A stretch of 64,000 nt of DNA. Origin: Alphaproteobacteria bacterium. Its GTDB lineage: Bacteria; Pseudomonadota; Alphaproteobacteria; Micropepsales; Micropepsaceae. Positions 1 through 10,635 of this stretch are shown here, piece by piece (positions within the stretch are counted from its first letter, which is position 1; each line of letters starts with the position of its first letter). Location of the stretch: positions 186,001 to 250,000 of the forward strand of contig JACKLF010000002.1 of NCBI GenBank assembly GCA_024236055.1, written 5' to 3'. The notes under the pieces are model-generated. The model was not told the origin of the DNA. It was given only the letters and a program-made list of their open reading frames with translations, and did not search any database. The position numbers and the translations under genes are program-made.

Positions 1-143
1 TACTATTTCGGCAGACGATGACCAGCTCCCCGGTCCGTGTCTGCCGTTACCAAAACCCTATCAGAAAGTATGTTGCGGTTCTCGCTAATCTCAGACAGCT
101 TTCCCTCGAATAGATTTGAATTCGAGCGTTGCCGGAGGTTGTT

Positions 144-638
144 TTGCAGAATTCCAACACATCGTCACTGGATGCCACGGATTATCGAATCCTGCGCGAG
201 CTGGTCCGGGACGGGCGCGCCGCCGATGTTCTGCTCGGTGAACGCATCAACCTGTCCAGCACCGCGGTGGCGCGCCGCCGCAAGATCATGGAGGAGAGCG
301 GCATCATCGCCGGCTACAGCGCCAGCGTGAACATGTCGTCCCTGGGCTTCAACGGGGTGGTGATGGTCGCCATCGAACTGAACTCGCAGGCCGAACACAT
401 ATTAATGGAGTTCGAGCGGCAGGTGGTGAAGTGCCCGTCAATTTCCTATTGCGGGTTTGTTTCCGGCGACACCGACTTCATGATCATGATCCATGTCGAT
501 TCCTTCAACGACTATGACCGCATCTATCGCCGCGAACTGGCCAACCTGCCCCATGTCGCCAAGATCCGCTCCAGCTTCGTGCTGCGCGAGGTGGCCCGCC
601 GCCTGACCCCACCGGTGGTGTTCGACGGCGTGAAGTAG
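144..638 (+). CDS. Lrp/AsnC family transcriptional regulator
   Basis: DNA-binding regulator of the leucine-responsive family. The N-terminal third is a winged HTH (LDATDYRILRELVRDGR, then STAVARRRKIMEESGII), followed by the RAM/AsnC ligand-binding half (GFNGVVMVAIEL, YCGFVSGDTDFMIMI). The length of about 164 aa fits the family. A longer frame opens at a TTG at 129, but GGAGG at 134-138 lies 5 nt before the TTG at 144, so 144 is the better start. It sits just upstream of an amino-acid permease and L-serine dehydratase on the same strand. Local control of amino-acid uptake and breakdown is inferred from that position. Confidence 0.88.
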   Translation: MQNSNTSSLDATDYRILRELVRDGRAADVLLGERINLSSTAVARRRKIMEESGIIAGYSASVNMSSLGFNGVVMVAIELNSQAEHILMEFERQVVKCPSISYCGFVSGDTDFMIMIHVDSFNDYDRIYRRELANLPHVAKIRSSFVLREVARRLTPPVVFDGVK

Positions 639-828
639 CCTGGCGGCCCGGTCATCACGGGGCCGGCACTTCTCATTGAAAATCCTGCGCGCGGAACGGG
701 ATCGCATTGCGATTCCGTCAAGATGGACGTGTTTGGCATTTGAAAATGCCAGAAGGCCCATTGCCGAACGTGCTAGCTTTTTTGCGTCTGCAAAAGCATC
801 GCGCGCTTGGGGCAATGGGAGATTTTTG

Positions 829-2256
829 ATGGCTGGTGTGAGCGAAGATGCGGATGACGGCGGCGGGCTGCGGCGGGCACTGGGGCCGCTGCACCTGATC
901 ACGCTGGGCATCGGAGCAATCATCGGCGCCGGCATCTTCGTGCTGACCGGCCATGCCGCCGCCGGCTATGCCGGGCCGGGCGTGGTGATTTCCTTCGCCA
1001 TTGCCGGCCTGGGCTGCCTGTTCGCCGGGCTGTGCTATTCCGAATATGCCGCGATGATCCCGGTCGCCGGCAGCGCCTATACCTATACCTATGCCACGCT
1101 GGGCCGCTTCATGGCCTGGATCATCGGCTGGAACCTGGTGCTGGAATATCTGGCGGCGTCATCGACCGTGGCGGTGGGCTGGTCCGGCTATTTCACCAAC
1201 TTCCTGGCCGGCTTCGGCCTGCATGTGCCCGCGGCCCTGGCCGCCGCGCCCATCGCCGGCAGCAGCCTTGGCGCCATGTCCCTGACCGGCGCCTGGTTCA
1301 ACCTGCCCGCCATGGCCGCGGTCCTACTGGTCTCGGTGTTCCTGATCACCGGCGTGAAGATGTCGGCCAACTTCAACAATGTGATGGTGGCGATCAAGGT
1401 CACCATCGTGCTGGCGGTGATCCTGTTCGGCTTCGCCTATATCGTGCCGGCCAATCACACGCCCTTCATTCCGCCCAACACCGGGGAGATGGGCCATTTC
1501 GGCTGGACCGGCATCTTCCGCGCCACCGGCGTGATCTTTTTCTCTTATATCGGCTTCGACGCGGTGTCCGTGGCCGCGCAGGAAGCCAAGAACCCCCAGC
1601 GCGACATTCCCATCGGCATCCTGGGATCGCTGTTCATTTGCACCCTGCTCTACATGCTGATGAGTTATGTGCTGACCGGCATCGCCCCCTATCAGACGCT
1701 GAATGTCGCCCATCCCGTCAGCCAGGCGGTGGAAGCCCATGCCACCACGCGCTGGATGGCGCCCTTCGTCAACATCGGCGCGATCGTCGGCCTGGCCTCG
1801 GTGATGCTGGTGTTTCTTCTGGCGCAAAGCCGGGTCTTCTATGCCATGAGCCGCGACGGCCTGATCCCGCCCGCCTTCAGGGAAATTCATCCGCGTTTCG
1901 CCACGCCCTGGAAAGGCAACATCATCACCGGAATCATCTGCGCCATCATGGCGGGGGTGCTGCCGCTGGACGTGCTGGGCGAGCTGGTCAGCATCGGCAC
2001 GCTGGCGGCCTTCTGCATCGTCTGCGCCGGTGTGCTGGTGCTGCGGGTGCGCCTGCCGAACCAGCCGCGGCCCTTCCGCACCCCGCTGGTCTGGGTGACC
2101 GCGCCGCTCGGCATCGTCATGTGCCTGTTCATGATGATCTTCCTGCCGCTGGACACCTGGCTGCGGCTGGCCGCCTGGACCGCCATCGGCCTGTGCATCT
2201 ATTTCCTGTACAGCGTCCGGCACAGCAGCCCCCAGCACAGCAGCGCCCTGCAGTGA
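829..2256 (+). CDS. APC-family cationic/neutral amino-acid permease
   Basis: Inner-membrane amino-acid transporter of the APC superfamily (YfnA/CAT-like), 475 aa with about 12 hydrophobic segments. The first helix carries the family signature GIGAIIGAGIFVLTG, followed by the AAGYAGPGVVISF segment; FRATGVIFFSYIGFDAVS is the conserved TM6 region. The frame is open from 676, but ATG 829 has GGGAG 7 nt upstream and begins a normal N-terminus, so I take 829. It lies 13 nt upstream of the serine dehydratase, probably in the same transcript. The substrate cannot be told from sequence; serine uptake is a guess from the neighbour. Confidence 0.88.
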   Translation: MAGVSEDADDGGGLRRALGPLHLITLGIGAIIGAGIFVLTGHAAAGYAGPGVVISFAIAGLGCLFAGLCYSEYAAMIPVAGSAYTYTYATLGRFMAWIIGWNLVLEYLAASSTVAVGWSGYFTNFLAGFGLHVPAALAAAPIAGSSLGAMSLTGAWFNLPAMAAVLLVSVFLITGVKMSANFNNVMVAIKVTIVLAVILFGFAYIVPANHTPFIPPNTGEMGHFGWTGIFRATGVIFFSYIGFDAVSVAAQEAKNPQRDIPIGILGSLFICTLLYMLMSYVLTGIAPYQTLNVAHPVSQAVEAHATTRWMAPFVNIGAIVGLASVMLVFLLAQSRVFYAMSRDGLIPPAFREIHPRFATPWKGNIITGIICAIMAGVLPLDVLGELVSIGTLAAFCIVCAGVLVLRVRLPNQPRPFRTPLVWVTAPLGIVMCLFMMIFLPLDTWLRLAAWTAIGLCIYFLYSVRHSSPQHSSALQ

Positions 2257-2269
2257 AACAGAGACCGGC

Positions 2270-3670
2270 ATGAACGCGACTGAAACCCCTGCCCGCCCTG
2301 TCCCGGCCCTTACAAAGGCGCCCCATGCCAGCGTGGTCGACCTGTTTACCATCGGCATCGGCCCATCCAGCTCGCACACCGTCGGGCCGATGCGGGCGGC
2401 GGCGGCCTTTGCCGTGCAGGCCCTGCTGCAGGGCACGCCGCAATCGGTGACCTGTGAGCTGTTCGGATCGCTGGCCCTGACCGGCAAGGGCCATTGCACC
2501 GACACCGCGATCCTGCTGGGCCTGTCCGGCTGGCTGCCCGAAGTCGTGGACCCCGACACGATCATCGCAATGGTGGAGAAAATCCGGGCCGAAGGAGAGC
2601 TGACGCTTTCGGGCCGCACCACCATCCCGTTCAAGGAAGATGAACATCTGAAATTCCGCACCGGCGAATTCCTGCCCGGTCACCCCAATGCCATGCGCTT
2701 CATCGTGCGCTATGCCGGGGACCGCGAATTCCAGCAGACGTATTTTTCCATCGGCGGCGGCGCGATCATTGCGGAAGGTGAAAGCACCGTCCGTTCCAAT
2801 GTCGCGGTGCCCTTCCCCTTCACTTCGGCGGCAGAGCTGCTGGAGATGGGCAAGCAATCGGGCCTGTCGATCGCCCAGATCATGTGGGCGAATGAGGAAG
2901 CCTGGCGCGGTCATGACGAAACCGAAGCCTTCCTCAATGACGTGCGCGTGGCGATGATGGACAGCATCAAGCGCGGCTTCGGCCAGGATGGCGTGCTGCC
3001 GGGCGGGCTGAAGGTGCGCCGCCGCGCCAAGGCCATCCATGAAAAGCTGCTGGCGCGCGGACCGCGCACCGATCCGTCCCATGTCTTTGAATGGGTCAGC
3101 CTTTATGCCCTGGCGGTGAACGAGGAAAATGCCGCCGGCGGGCGGGTGGTGACCGCGCCAACCAACGGCGCGGCGGGCATTCTGCCCGCGGTGCTGAAAT
3201 ATTATGAGACCTTCACCAACAACCCCACGCCGGGCAAGTCGCGCGACTTTCTGATGACCGCCAGCGCGATCGGCATGCTCTACAAGTCGCGCGCCTCCAT
3301 CTCGGCGGCGGAAATGGGATGCCAGGGCGAGGTGGGCGTGGCCTGTTCGATGGCGGCCGGCGGCCTGGTCTGCGCCCTGGGCGGCAGCAATGCCCAGATC
3401 GAGAACGCCGCCGAGATCGGCATGGAGCACAATCTGGGCCTGACCTGCGATCCGGTCGGCGGGCTGGTCCAGATTCCCTGCATCGAGCGCAACACGATGG
3501 GCGCGGTCAAGGCGATCAATGCCGCCTATCTGGCGCTGCATGGCGACGGCAAGCATATCGTGTCACTGGATTCGGTGATCGAGACCATGCGCCAGACCGG
3601 CGCCGACATGCAGTCCAGCTACAAGGAAACCAGCCTGGGCGGGCTGGCCGTCAATGTCGTGGTCTGCTGA
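2270..3670 (+). CDS. sdaA: L-serine ammonia-lyase (iron-sulfur, single chain)
   Basis: Deaminates L-serine to pyruvate and ammonia in the cytoplasm. The single 466-aa chain has the beta domain first (DLFTIGIGPSSSHTVGPMRAA near residue 25) and the alpha domain after it. The cysteines expected to hold the [4Fe-4S] cluster are visible in MGCQGEVGVACSMAAGG, GLTCDPVGG and QIPCIERN. Length matches the family. It follows the permease by 13 nt. Its stop lies 2 nt from the stop of the converging minus-strand operon, so there is no space for a separate terminator. Confidence 0.94.
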   Translation: MNATETPARPVPALTKAPHASVVDLFTIGIGPSSSHTVGPMRAAAAFAVQALLQGTPQSVTCELFGSLALTGKGHCTDTAILLGLSGWLPEVVDPDTIIAMVEKIRAEGELTLSGRTTIPFKEDEHLKFRTGEFLPGHPNAMRFIVRYAGDREFQQTYFSIGGGAIIAEGESTVRSNVAVPFPFTSAAELLEMGKQSGLSIAQIMWANEEAWRGHDETEAFLNDVRVAMMDSIKRGFGQDGVLPGGLKVRRRAKAIHEKLLARGPRTDPSHVFEWVSLYALAVNEENAAGGRVVTAPTNGAAGILPAVLKYYETFTNNPTPGKSRDFLMTASAIGMLYKSRASISAAEMGCQGEVGVACSMAAGGLVCALGGSNAQIENAAEIGMEHNLGLTCDPVGGLVQIPCIERNTMGAVKAINAAYLALHGDGKHIVSLDSVIETMRQTGADMQSSYKETSLGGLAVNVVVC

Positions 3671-3672
3671 CG

Positions 3673-4971
3673 CTAGCAGGCGCCGCCGCGCAGCGCCGAC
3701 ACGTCCATCGTCGACAGGATATCGGCCAGCGTCCGCCAGCGGCCCGTGGTTTTGCCGCGCGCGGCCACGCAGGCCTGAACCAGGTCGCGCGCCACGCTGT
3801 AGCCCAGGGCATAGGCCCCGTATTTGTAGGTGAATTGCAGCAGCGCCTGGGGGCTGGCGATCATCGCCCGGCGTTCCAGCGCATAGCCGGCATCGAAGGG
3901 TGTGGTGCGGCCATCGTAAAAATCGCGCAGGATCGGCGTGGCGGCCAGCGCCATCTCGCCCGCCAGCGCATGAACCCGCACATACTGCGCTGCCAGTGCC
4001 GGATCGAATCCGGCCAGCGGAAACAGCACATCGCGCTGGAAGGCCAGCCGGTCCTTTGGCGGAAAAGCCAGATCGACACCGTAATTGGCCGCGCCCTCGC
4101 GCAACAGTTGATCGGGCGAGCGCAGGATCACAACCGTATCCTCGACCGGCAGGGGCGCCGCGGCCGTCCATAACAGGAACTGGGCATGATGGCCGGGATA
4201 GGCCTCGTGACAGGCCACATCCAGCGCCGTGCCGATATAGGCGACGCCATCGGGATTGACCTGCAACAGGCTGCGGTCATCGCCCTGATAGCGTTGCCAG
4301 GCCGCGCCCACGTCATCGGTCCATTCGACCGTAAGTTTTTCCTCCGGCGGCAAATGCCAATGTGCCCCGGAATGTACCAGGGTACGGGCCCGGCACCCGG
4401 CCAGCGCCCGCTGGAACACCGCCTTGCGCCGGTCGGGGGGAATGACGAAACGGGCGCGGAAGGCCGCCAGCCGGTCCGACAACGCACCGGGGCCCGGCAG
4501 TGCCGCCGTCAAGGCATCGCGTAACGCAGCCAGACGCGCCGGATCGGGCGCCGACGGTGTGACACCGAAAATGCGCCGGGCCTGATCGTCGAAAGACATG
4601 GCGTGGGGGCCGGCCATCGCATCGCTCAGCGCGATCAGATGGGCGACACGCGCGGCCAGCCGGTTCCGGCGCGGCGAAGGCGCGTCAGCGGCGACATCCC
4701 GGCCCAGCCGCACCAGATCGGCGCGCAATCCGGCCAGGGTGGGCGCGGGCACCACCTTGTCCCGCAGATCGGGCGGCCCGAAATAGGCGTCCACCGCCCC
4801 CGGCTCGATCCGGTCCAGGCCAAGGGCAAGAACAACGAAGCGGCGGCCCTGCCCCTCAAGCGGCGCAGGCATCGAGACGAAATAAAGCGCGCCAAGCAGC
4901 GCCGCCAGCGCGCCAAGCCCTGCCAGCCCCGCAAGCCGCCGTTTCATGCTTACAAAGCGCGTGCGTGCCAT
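3673..4971 (-). CDS. Membrane-anchored DUF885-like metallopeptidase
   Basis: The protein is about 430 aa with an N-terminal hydrophobic segment (residues about 13-38 of the longest frame), then a predicted extracytoplasmic domain. It carries HEAYPGHH, the zinc-binding HExxH-type motif of DUF885/M32-like peptidases, followed by LLREGAANYG as the likely third-ligand helix. Catalysis is inferred from the motif only. It is the last gene of the MacB-like operon, 3-15 nt after the preceding permease. ATG 4971, ATG 4947 and TTG 4983 are all possible starts, and none has a clear ribosome binding site. Confidence 0.7.
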   Translation of the reverse strand: MARTRFVSMKRRLAGLAGLGALAALLGALYFVSMPAPLEGQGRRFVVLALGLDRIEPGAVDAYFGPPDLRDKVVPAPTLAGLRADLVRLGRDVAADAPSPRRNRLAARVAHLIALSDAMAGPHAMSFDDQARRIFGVTPSAPDPARLAALRDALTAALPGPGALSDRLAAFRARFVIPPDRRKAVFQRALAGCRARTLVHSGAHWHLPPEEKLTVEWTDDVGAAWQRYQGDDRSLLQVNPDGVAYIGTALDVACHEAYPGHHAQFLLWTAAAPLPVEDTVVILRSPDQLLREGAANYGVDLAFPPKDRLAFQRDVLFPLAGFDPALAAQYVRVHALAGEMALAATPILRDFYDGRTTPFDAGYALERRAMIASPQALLQFTYKYGAYALGYSVARDLVQACVAARGKTTGRWRTLADILSTMDVSALRGGAC

Positions 4972-4986
4972 CCGCCGCGACAATAG

Positions 4987-6324
4987 CTATTCGGTGCGCA
5001 GCGCGTCTATCGGGTCCAGAAGCGAGGCGCGGCGCGCCGGGTAGCTGCCGAAGACCAGCCCCACGGCGGCTGCGATACCGATCGCCAGCGCCATCGACTG
5101 GGCCGACACGGTCACCGGCCAGTCCAGCGCCCAGCCGATCAGCCGGGCGGTCACGAAGCCCAGCATCAGCCCGACCACACCCCCGACCACGGACAGTGTG
5201 ATCGCCTCGATCAGGAACTGCAGCGCCACGTCCAGCGAGCGCGCGCCGGTGGCCACGCGCAGGCCGATCTCGCGCGTGCGCTCGGTCACCGACACCAGCA
5301 TGATGTTCATGATGCCGATTCCGCCCACGATCAGCGACACCCCGGCAATGCTGGCCAGCAGCGCCGTCATGGTGTCGCTGGCGCGGTCCAGCGTGTCGGC
5401 CATTTCCGACAGGGTGACTTCATCCAGCTTGGGCAGGTTGGCCAGGGCAAAGGCCGCGGCAGGCGTGTAAAGCCCCTGGGTCAGCGCCTTGGCAGCCTGG
5501 GTCTCAACGGTGAAATCGTCGGGCCGCCCCGCGCCGCCGCCCTGCTGGCTGATATAGCCCTGGCCATTTGCGGCCGAGGCCAGGCCGTGGCGCTGGCGCA
5601 GCAGCGTCTTGACGTCATCGGCAATGCGCGAGGCCTCGCCCGCCTTTTCCGCGGCGATGACGATATAGTCCAGATAGTCGATGCCCTCGCCCGCCTGCAG
5701 CTTGCGCCAGGGCACGAACAGCATCTCGTTATGTTCGTCCGAGGTGTCGTCGGTGACGCCGACGATGGTATAAGCCGCGTCGCGCACCGTGATCGGCTTG
5801 CCGGTGGGATCGAAGCCCTTGCCGAACAGATTATCGGCCAGCGTGCGCCCGATCACCGCCTCGCTGGAGCCATCGGCCAGCATGTGGCCGGGCCGGATAT
5901 TCCAGGTATAGGCCTTGGCATAGGCGGCGGCGATGCCGTCCACGGGCGCGAAGGCACGCGAGGCGCCGCTGACCACGCTGGTGCGACGCGACAGGCCGGG
6001 GCTGACGGCGGTGATGCCCGGCACCTGGGCGGCGATCGCCTGGGCATCGGCATAGGTGAGCGTATGGGCCGCGCCCAGGCCCGCCGCGATGCCCACGCTT
6101 TCGCCGCCGCGGGTATAGTTGCCGGCGCGCACGAAGATCAGGTTGGTGCCGGCGGAGCGCACTTCGCCTTCGACCGAGCCGCGCGCGCCGGTGCCCAGCG
6201 CCACCATGGTCAGAACCGCCGCCACGCCGATGATGATGCCCAGCATGGTGAGCAGGCTGCGCATCCGGTTGCGGTTCAGCGAACGCACCGCCAGGCGGAT
6301 ATTGACGGGCATCAGCGCGAACAT
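4987..6324 (-). CDS. MacB-type ABC transporter permease (third of three)
   Basis: A 445-aa permease with the MacB architecture. One N-terminal membrane helix (LLTMLGIIIGVAAVLTMVALGTG) precedes a large periplasmic MacB_PCD domain, and a C-terminal FtsX domain has three helices (SLIVGGIGIMNIMLVSVTERTREIGLR is the diagnostic block). It ends in the usual YPARRASLLDPIDALRTE. GGAG lies 6 nt upstream of ATG 6324. It presumably uses the single ATPase at 9844-10590 and would act as a mechanotransmission permease rather than a classical channel. Confidence 0.9.
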   Translation of the reverse strand: MFALMPVNIRLAVRSLNRNRMRSLLTMLGIIIGVAAVLTMVALGTGARGSVEGEVRSAGTNLIFVRAGNYTRGGESVGIAAGLGAAHTLTYADAQAIAAQVPGITAVSPGLSRRTSVVSGASRAFAPVDGIAAAYAKAYTWNIRPGHMLADGSSEAVIGRTLADNLFGKGFDPTGKPITVRDAAYTIVGVTDDTSDEHNEMLFVPWRKLQAGEGIDYLDYIVIAAEKAGEASRIADDVKTLLRQRHGLASAANGQGYISQQGGGAGRPDDFTVETQAAKALTQGLYTPAAAFALANLPKLDEVTLSEMADTLDRASDTMTALLASIAGVSLIVGGIGIMNIMLVSVTERTREIGLRVATGARSLDVALQFLIEAITLSVVGGVVGLMLGFVTARLIGWALDWPVTVSAQSMALAIGIAAAVGLVFGSYPARRASLLDPIDALRTE

Positions 6325-6365
6325 GGCAGTCTCCGTATCTTGGACATCGTCTATTCGGACCTCGC

Positions 6366-7814
6366 CTATTCGGATCTGAGCGCGATGACCGGATCGAGCA
6401 CCGCGGCGCGGCGCGCCGGGGCGATGCCGAACACGATGCCGGTAGCCGCGGCCATGACCAGCGCCGCCACCAGCATGATGGGCGAGGCGGCGGTCGCCCA
6501 GTGGAGGCCATATTCGGTGACCAGAAGCCCGATCCAGCCCAGGAACAGGCCGATCAGCCCGCCCAGCGCCGCCAGCGTCATCGCCTCGACCAGGAACTGG
6601 ATCATCACGTCACCGGCCCGCGCGCCCAGCGCCATGCGCAGCCCGATCTCGCGGGTGCGCGCCGTCACCGACACCAGCATGATGTTCATCACCCCGATGC
6701 CGCCCACCAGCAGCGACACCGCCGCCGCCCCCGCCAGCAGCAGGGTAAAGGTACGGCCCGCGGCCCTGAGACTCTTGGCCATCTGCTGCCAGGACGCCTG
6801 TTCGAAGCCGGTGACATTGGAATGGACCGCGCGCACCAGGTGCGGATCGGCGCCCATGGAGGGCATCGCCGACACGCTTTGGCTGGTGACGCGGAAATCG
6901 TCGGCCATGTTATCGGGCAGGCGATGCAGGTCCCGCAGCTTCTGCTGGATGTCCGCCGCGACCTGGCTGGTCACCCCGACCGAGACGGTGCGCACCGTGA
7001 TGGTGTCGTAATTCTTGCGGCCCAGAACCCGCTGGGCCAGGCCGACCGGCACATAGACCGGCGGCACGACCGAACTGTCGCTGTCATCCACGCCGCCGAT
7101 CACGCCCACCACCCGCACCTGGCGGCCGCCAATCGCCATCACCTTGTCCAGCGGCGAAGCCTGGCCCGGCCACAACTGGCCGGCCGATTTGCGCGTGACC
7201 AGCATGACGGGCGCACCCCCGGCATGCTCGTCCGCGCTGATCATCCGGCCGGCCAGCAGTTTCCAGCCGCTCATTTCCGGCCAGGCGGGCTGAAACCCGT
7301 TCACGCGCACCACCCGCACCGGAATATCCGCATTGTCATCCAGGCTGGCATTGCCCGCCATGCCCGCCGCCACCGCTTTCACATCGGCGACGCGGTGACG
7401 CAGCATGTCCATCTCGGCCGCGCCAAGCGGCGTGGGCGGATTGCGGTACTCGGTCTGGCGCACGGCGGCGGCGCGGCGGCGCGCATCCATCGCTGCGGCG
7501 TCCTTGCCAATGTCGGCAAGCTGGCCGCCATCGCCCATCACCGAAACGACCTGGCCCTCGGCCTGTTCGCCGCCGCTGCTGTCCTGGCGTCCGCTGCTGT
7601 TGACCCCGGCGGGCACGAAGTTGCCGGAGCGGATGGTGATGCGGGTAGGACCCGCCGCCTCGATCTGGGATTCGATTTTCAGTTGTGCGCCGCGCCCCAG
7701 GCCCGACACGATCACAACCATCGCCACGCCGACGCTCATGCCCAGAAGAGTCAGGATCGCCTGCAGCCGGTTCTGCATGAGCGCCCGCATCGCCATGCGC
7801 AGGTTAATGCCCAT
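6366..7814 (-). CDS. MacB-type ABC transporter permease (second of three)
   Basis: About 482 aa with the same MacB_PCD plus FtsX architecture as its neighbours: an N-terminal helix around LTLLGMSVGVAMVVIVSGLG, the block SLLVGGIGVMNIMLVSVTAR, and the terminus APARRAAVLDPVIALRSE. ATG 7814 is chosen because AAGGA lies 8 nt upstream and it overlaps the end of the His-rich gene by 11 nt, which suggests translational coupling; the frame is open to 7847. It differs strongly in the periplasmic domain from the other two permeases, so this is not a recent duplication. Confidence 0.88.
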   Translation of the reverse strand: MGINLRMAMRALMQNRLQAILTLLGMSVGVAMVVIVSGLGRGAQLKIESQIEAAGPTRITIRSGNFVPAGVNSSGRQDSSGGEQAEGQVVSVMGDGGQLADIGKDAAAMDARRRAAAVRQTEYRNPPTPLGAAEMDMLRHRVADVKAVAAGMAGNASLDDNADIPVRVVRVNGFQPAWPEMSGWKLLAGRMISADEHAGGAPVMLVTRKSAGQLWPGQASPLDKVMAIGGRQVRVVGVIGGVDDSDSSVVPPVYVPVGLAQRVLGRKNYDTITVRTVSVGVTSQVAADIQQKLRDLHRLPDNMADDFRVTSQSVSAMPSMGADPHLVRAVHSNVTGFEQASWQQMAKSLRAAGRTFTLLLAGAAAVSLLVGGIGVMNIMLVSVTARTREIGLRMALGARAGDVMIQFLVEAMTLAALGGLIGLFLGWIGLLVTEYGLHWATAASPIMLVAALVMAAATGIVFGIAPARRAAVLDPVIALRSE

Positions 7815-8247
7815 GATGGGCATCCTTGGGCGCCTTGGCCGCAGCAATCACCTTGGCGGCAGCGACATCGACCAGCGCGGACTTGCCCTGGCGCACGAAA
7901 CCCACATGCAGCGTGGCCTTGGCGTCGGTCAGGGGCGCCGTCTTGCCGGTCCAGAACACGCCGGTGGGGTCGATCTGCATGTCGACATATTCGGTCTTCA
8001 GGCCGGGATGGGCGATTTCGACCGCCACCTGCGACAGGGCGGAGGCCGGAAGCGGCTCGCCCATCGCATCGGAGAAATAAATCTGCACCCCACCCGCCGG
8101 AAGCGCCGCCGTCTCGAAATGCATGTCCTTGTGGGCCACGACCACGCCGCCGTGATGCGGCTCGTCATCCACCCCGTTATGGGCGATGGCGGGCGCCCCC
8201 AGAACAAGCGGCACAAGCAGCACGGCACGCAGCAGCAGTCTATTCAT
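7804..8247 (-). CDS. Secreted His-rich protein, candidate metal binder
   Basis: 147 aa with a clear signal peptide (MNRLLLRAVLLVPLVLGAPAIA). The mature N-terminus has HNGVDDEPHHGGVVVAH and the C-terminus ends KDAHHGH. The HGG...HFE pattern followed by a short beta-rich domain resembles the periplasmic lobe seen at the N-terminus of CzcB/CusB-type adaptors; that resemblance is by eye. It overlaps the upstream permease gene by 8 nt and the downstream one by 11 nt, so it is an integral part of the operon. A metal-related substrate for the transporter is an inference. Confidence 0.7.
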   Translation of the reverse strand: MNRLLLRAVLLVPLVLGAPAIAHNGVDDEPHHGGVVVAHKDMHFETAALPAGGVQIYFSDAMGEPLPASALSQVAVEIAHPGLKTEYVDMQIDPTGVFWTGKTAPLTDAKATLHVGFVRQGKSALVDVAAAKVIAAAKAPKDAHHGH

Positions 8248-9832
8248 GACGAAGAGCCTCTATGGGATCGAGCCGGGCGGCGCGCTGCGCCGGATAGACC
8301 GAGAACACCGTGCCGATCAGCGCCGCCACGGCCACCGCCATGGCGGCCGACAGGGGCGAGACCACGGCCGACCATTGGAAGAATTTCTGCAGGCTGCCCG
8401 ATGCGGCCACCCCCAGGGCAATGCCCAGCAGTCCGCCGATGACGCTGAGCAACACCGCTTCCAGCACAAACTGCACGGCGATATCGCCCTGGCGCGCACC
8501 CAGCGCCATGCGCAGCCCCACCTCGCGGGTGCGCTGGGTGACCGACAGCAGCAGCAGGTTCATCACCCCGATGCCGCCCACCAGCAGCGAGACGATCGCC
8601 ACCCCGCCCAGCAATGCCAGCATGGTGCGGTTGGTGCGCTTGAGCGAAGCCGACAGGCTGGCCACCGTCATATTGTCGACGCTGGCCATGTTGCCCGTGA
8701 CCATGCGGGCCAGCGCGGGCGACAGGCCCTTGCCCAGAACCTGCTGGGCCACGCTGGTGACGGTGAAGTCGTCGGGCATGGCCTGGGTGATCTTGTGGCG
8801 CTGGCGCAGCAGGTCGGTGATGGCCTTGGCGACCTTTGTGGTGTCGCCCACCGATGTGGTGGTCACCGCGATATTGTTCAGCTTGGACAGGTTGAGCAGA
8901 TTGTCGATGGTGCTGACCGGCACATAGAAAGCATCGAACTGGTCGTCGCCCGGCGCCGGCTGGTCCGCCCAGCTTCGGCTGCCCACCACGCCGATCACCT
9001 TGAAGGGCTGATGCCACAGCAGGATCGTCTGCCCCACCGGATTGACGCCCTTGCCGAACATATGGTCGGCCACCACCCGGCCCAGCACCGCCACCTGCGT
9101 GCCCTGGTCCACGTCCGCCTTGGTCAGGAAATGGCCATAGACCATGGTCCAGCCATTGCGGATCTGCGGCAGGTCGGCCTCGGTGCCATGCATGCGCGTG
9201 AACCACTGGCGGTGCAGCGGCGTTTCCTGCACGAAGATGCGCTCATTCTCATGAACCCCCGACACCACGAAGCGCACGCCATCAATGGCGGCGATCGCCT
9301 TGGCGTCGGCGCGGGTCAGCGTGGCCGCCGAGCCCAGCCCCGCCGAGGAATCACCCAGCCGCTGGGCGGCGGTCGGATGGTCGTGTACCGCCATCGGGTC
9401 ATCCTCGAAATGGACGGAGACAAAGCCGTCCTCAAGCCCGCTCTCGTCGACGCGCAGCACCGCGTCACTGAAGCCGGCGTCGCGCACCTGACTGTTCAGG
9501 CGGCCGCTGAACGCGGCCCGCATGGCGCGCGGCGCACCCGCCGGGTGTTCCCAGCGCGGCTCCAGCGCGCCCAGGCTGTGGCCGATATTGGCTTCCGGGT
9601 CGACGCTGGTGTCGGTCTTGACGGCGTAATTGCCCGCCGTCACCACGATCAGGTTCGCACCGGCGGCCCGCAACTGTTCGTCCAGCGCGTCCTGGGCGCC
9701 GCGGCCCAGCGCCAGGCTGGTGACCAGCGCGCCGACGCCTGCGGTCATGCCCAGCATCGCCAGCGCCGCCTGCGTCCGGTTGCGCAGCAGCGCCTGAAAA
9801 GCCAGAAGCAGGAATTGCCGGAAACTGCGCAA
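8240..9832 (-). CDS. MacB-type ABC transporter permease (first of three)
   Basis: About 530 aa: N-terminal helix (LAMLGMTAGVGALVTSLALG), a long periplasmic MacB_PCD domain, and an FtsX block SLLVGGIGVMNLLLLSVTQRTREVGLR before the end VYPAQRAARLDPIEALRHE. The frame opens with GTG at 9838, but GGAGG touches that codon. The TTG at 9832 sits 5 nt after GGAGG and is the better start. It follows the ATPase gene almost directly (stop at 9844), so the two are surely co-transcribed. Confidence 0.88.
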   Translation of the reverse strand: MRSFRQFLLLAFQALLRNRTQAALAMLGMTAGVGALVTSLALGRGAQDALDEQLRAAGANLIVVTAGNYAVKTDTSVDPEANIGHSLGALEPRWEHPAGAPRAMRAAFSGRLNSQVRDAGFSDAVLRVDESGLEDGFVSVHFEDDPMAVHDHPTAAQRLGDSSAGLGSAATLTRADAKAIAAIDGVRFVVSGVHENERIFVQETPLHRQWFTRMHGTEADLPQIRNGWTMVYGHFLTKADVDQGTQVAVLGRVVADHMFGKGVNPVGQTILLWHQPFKVIGVVGSRSWADQPAPGDDQFDAFYVPVSTIDNLLNLSKLNNIAVTTTSVGDTTKVAKAITDLLRQRHKITQAMPDDFTVTSVAQQVLGKGLSPALARMVTGNMASVDNMTVASLSASLKRTNRTMLALLGGVAIVSLLVGGIGVMNLLLLSVTQRTREVGLRMALGARQGDIAVQFVLEAVLLSVIGGLLGIALGVAASGSLQKFFQWSAVVSPLSAAMAVAVAALIGTVFSVYPAQRAARLDPIEALRHE

Positions 9833-9843
9833 CAGCACCTCCG

Positions 9844-10590
<747 letters not shown>

Positions 10591-10635
10591 TGAAGCCCCC
10601 TTCGTGATGATGGTGTGAACAGGACTCCCTGGCGA

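Noticed and set aside
1324..3556. Long open frames antisense to the permease and serine dehydratase genes
   Set aside because: Low-complexity, Arg/Gly/His-rich translations with no family motifs; a GC-rich codon bias effect over well-recognised genes on the other strand.
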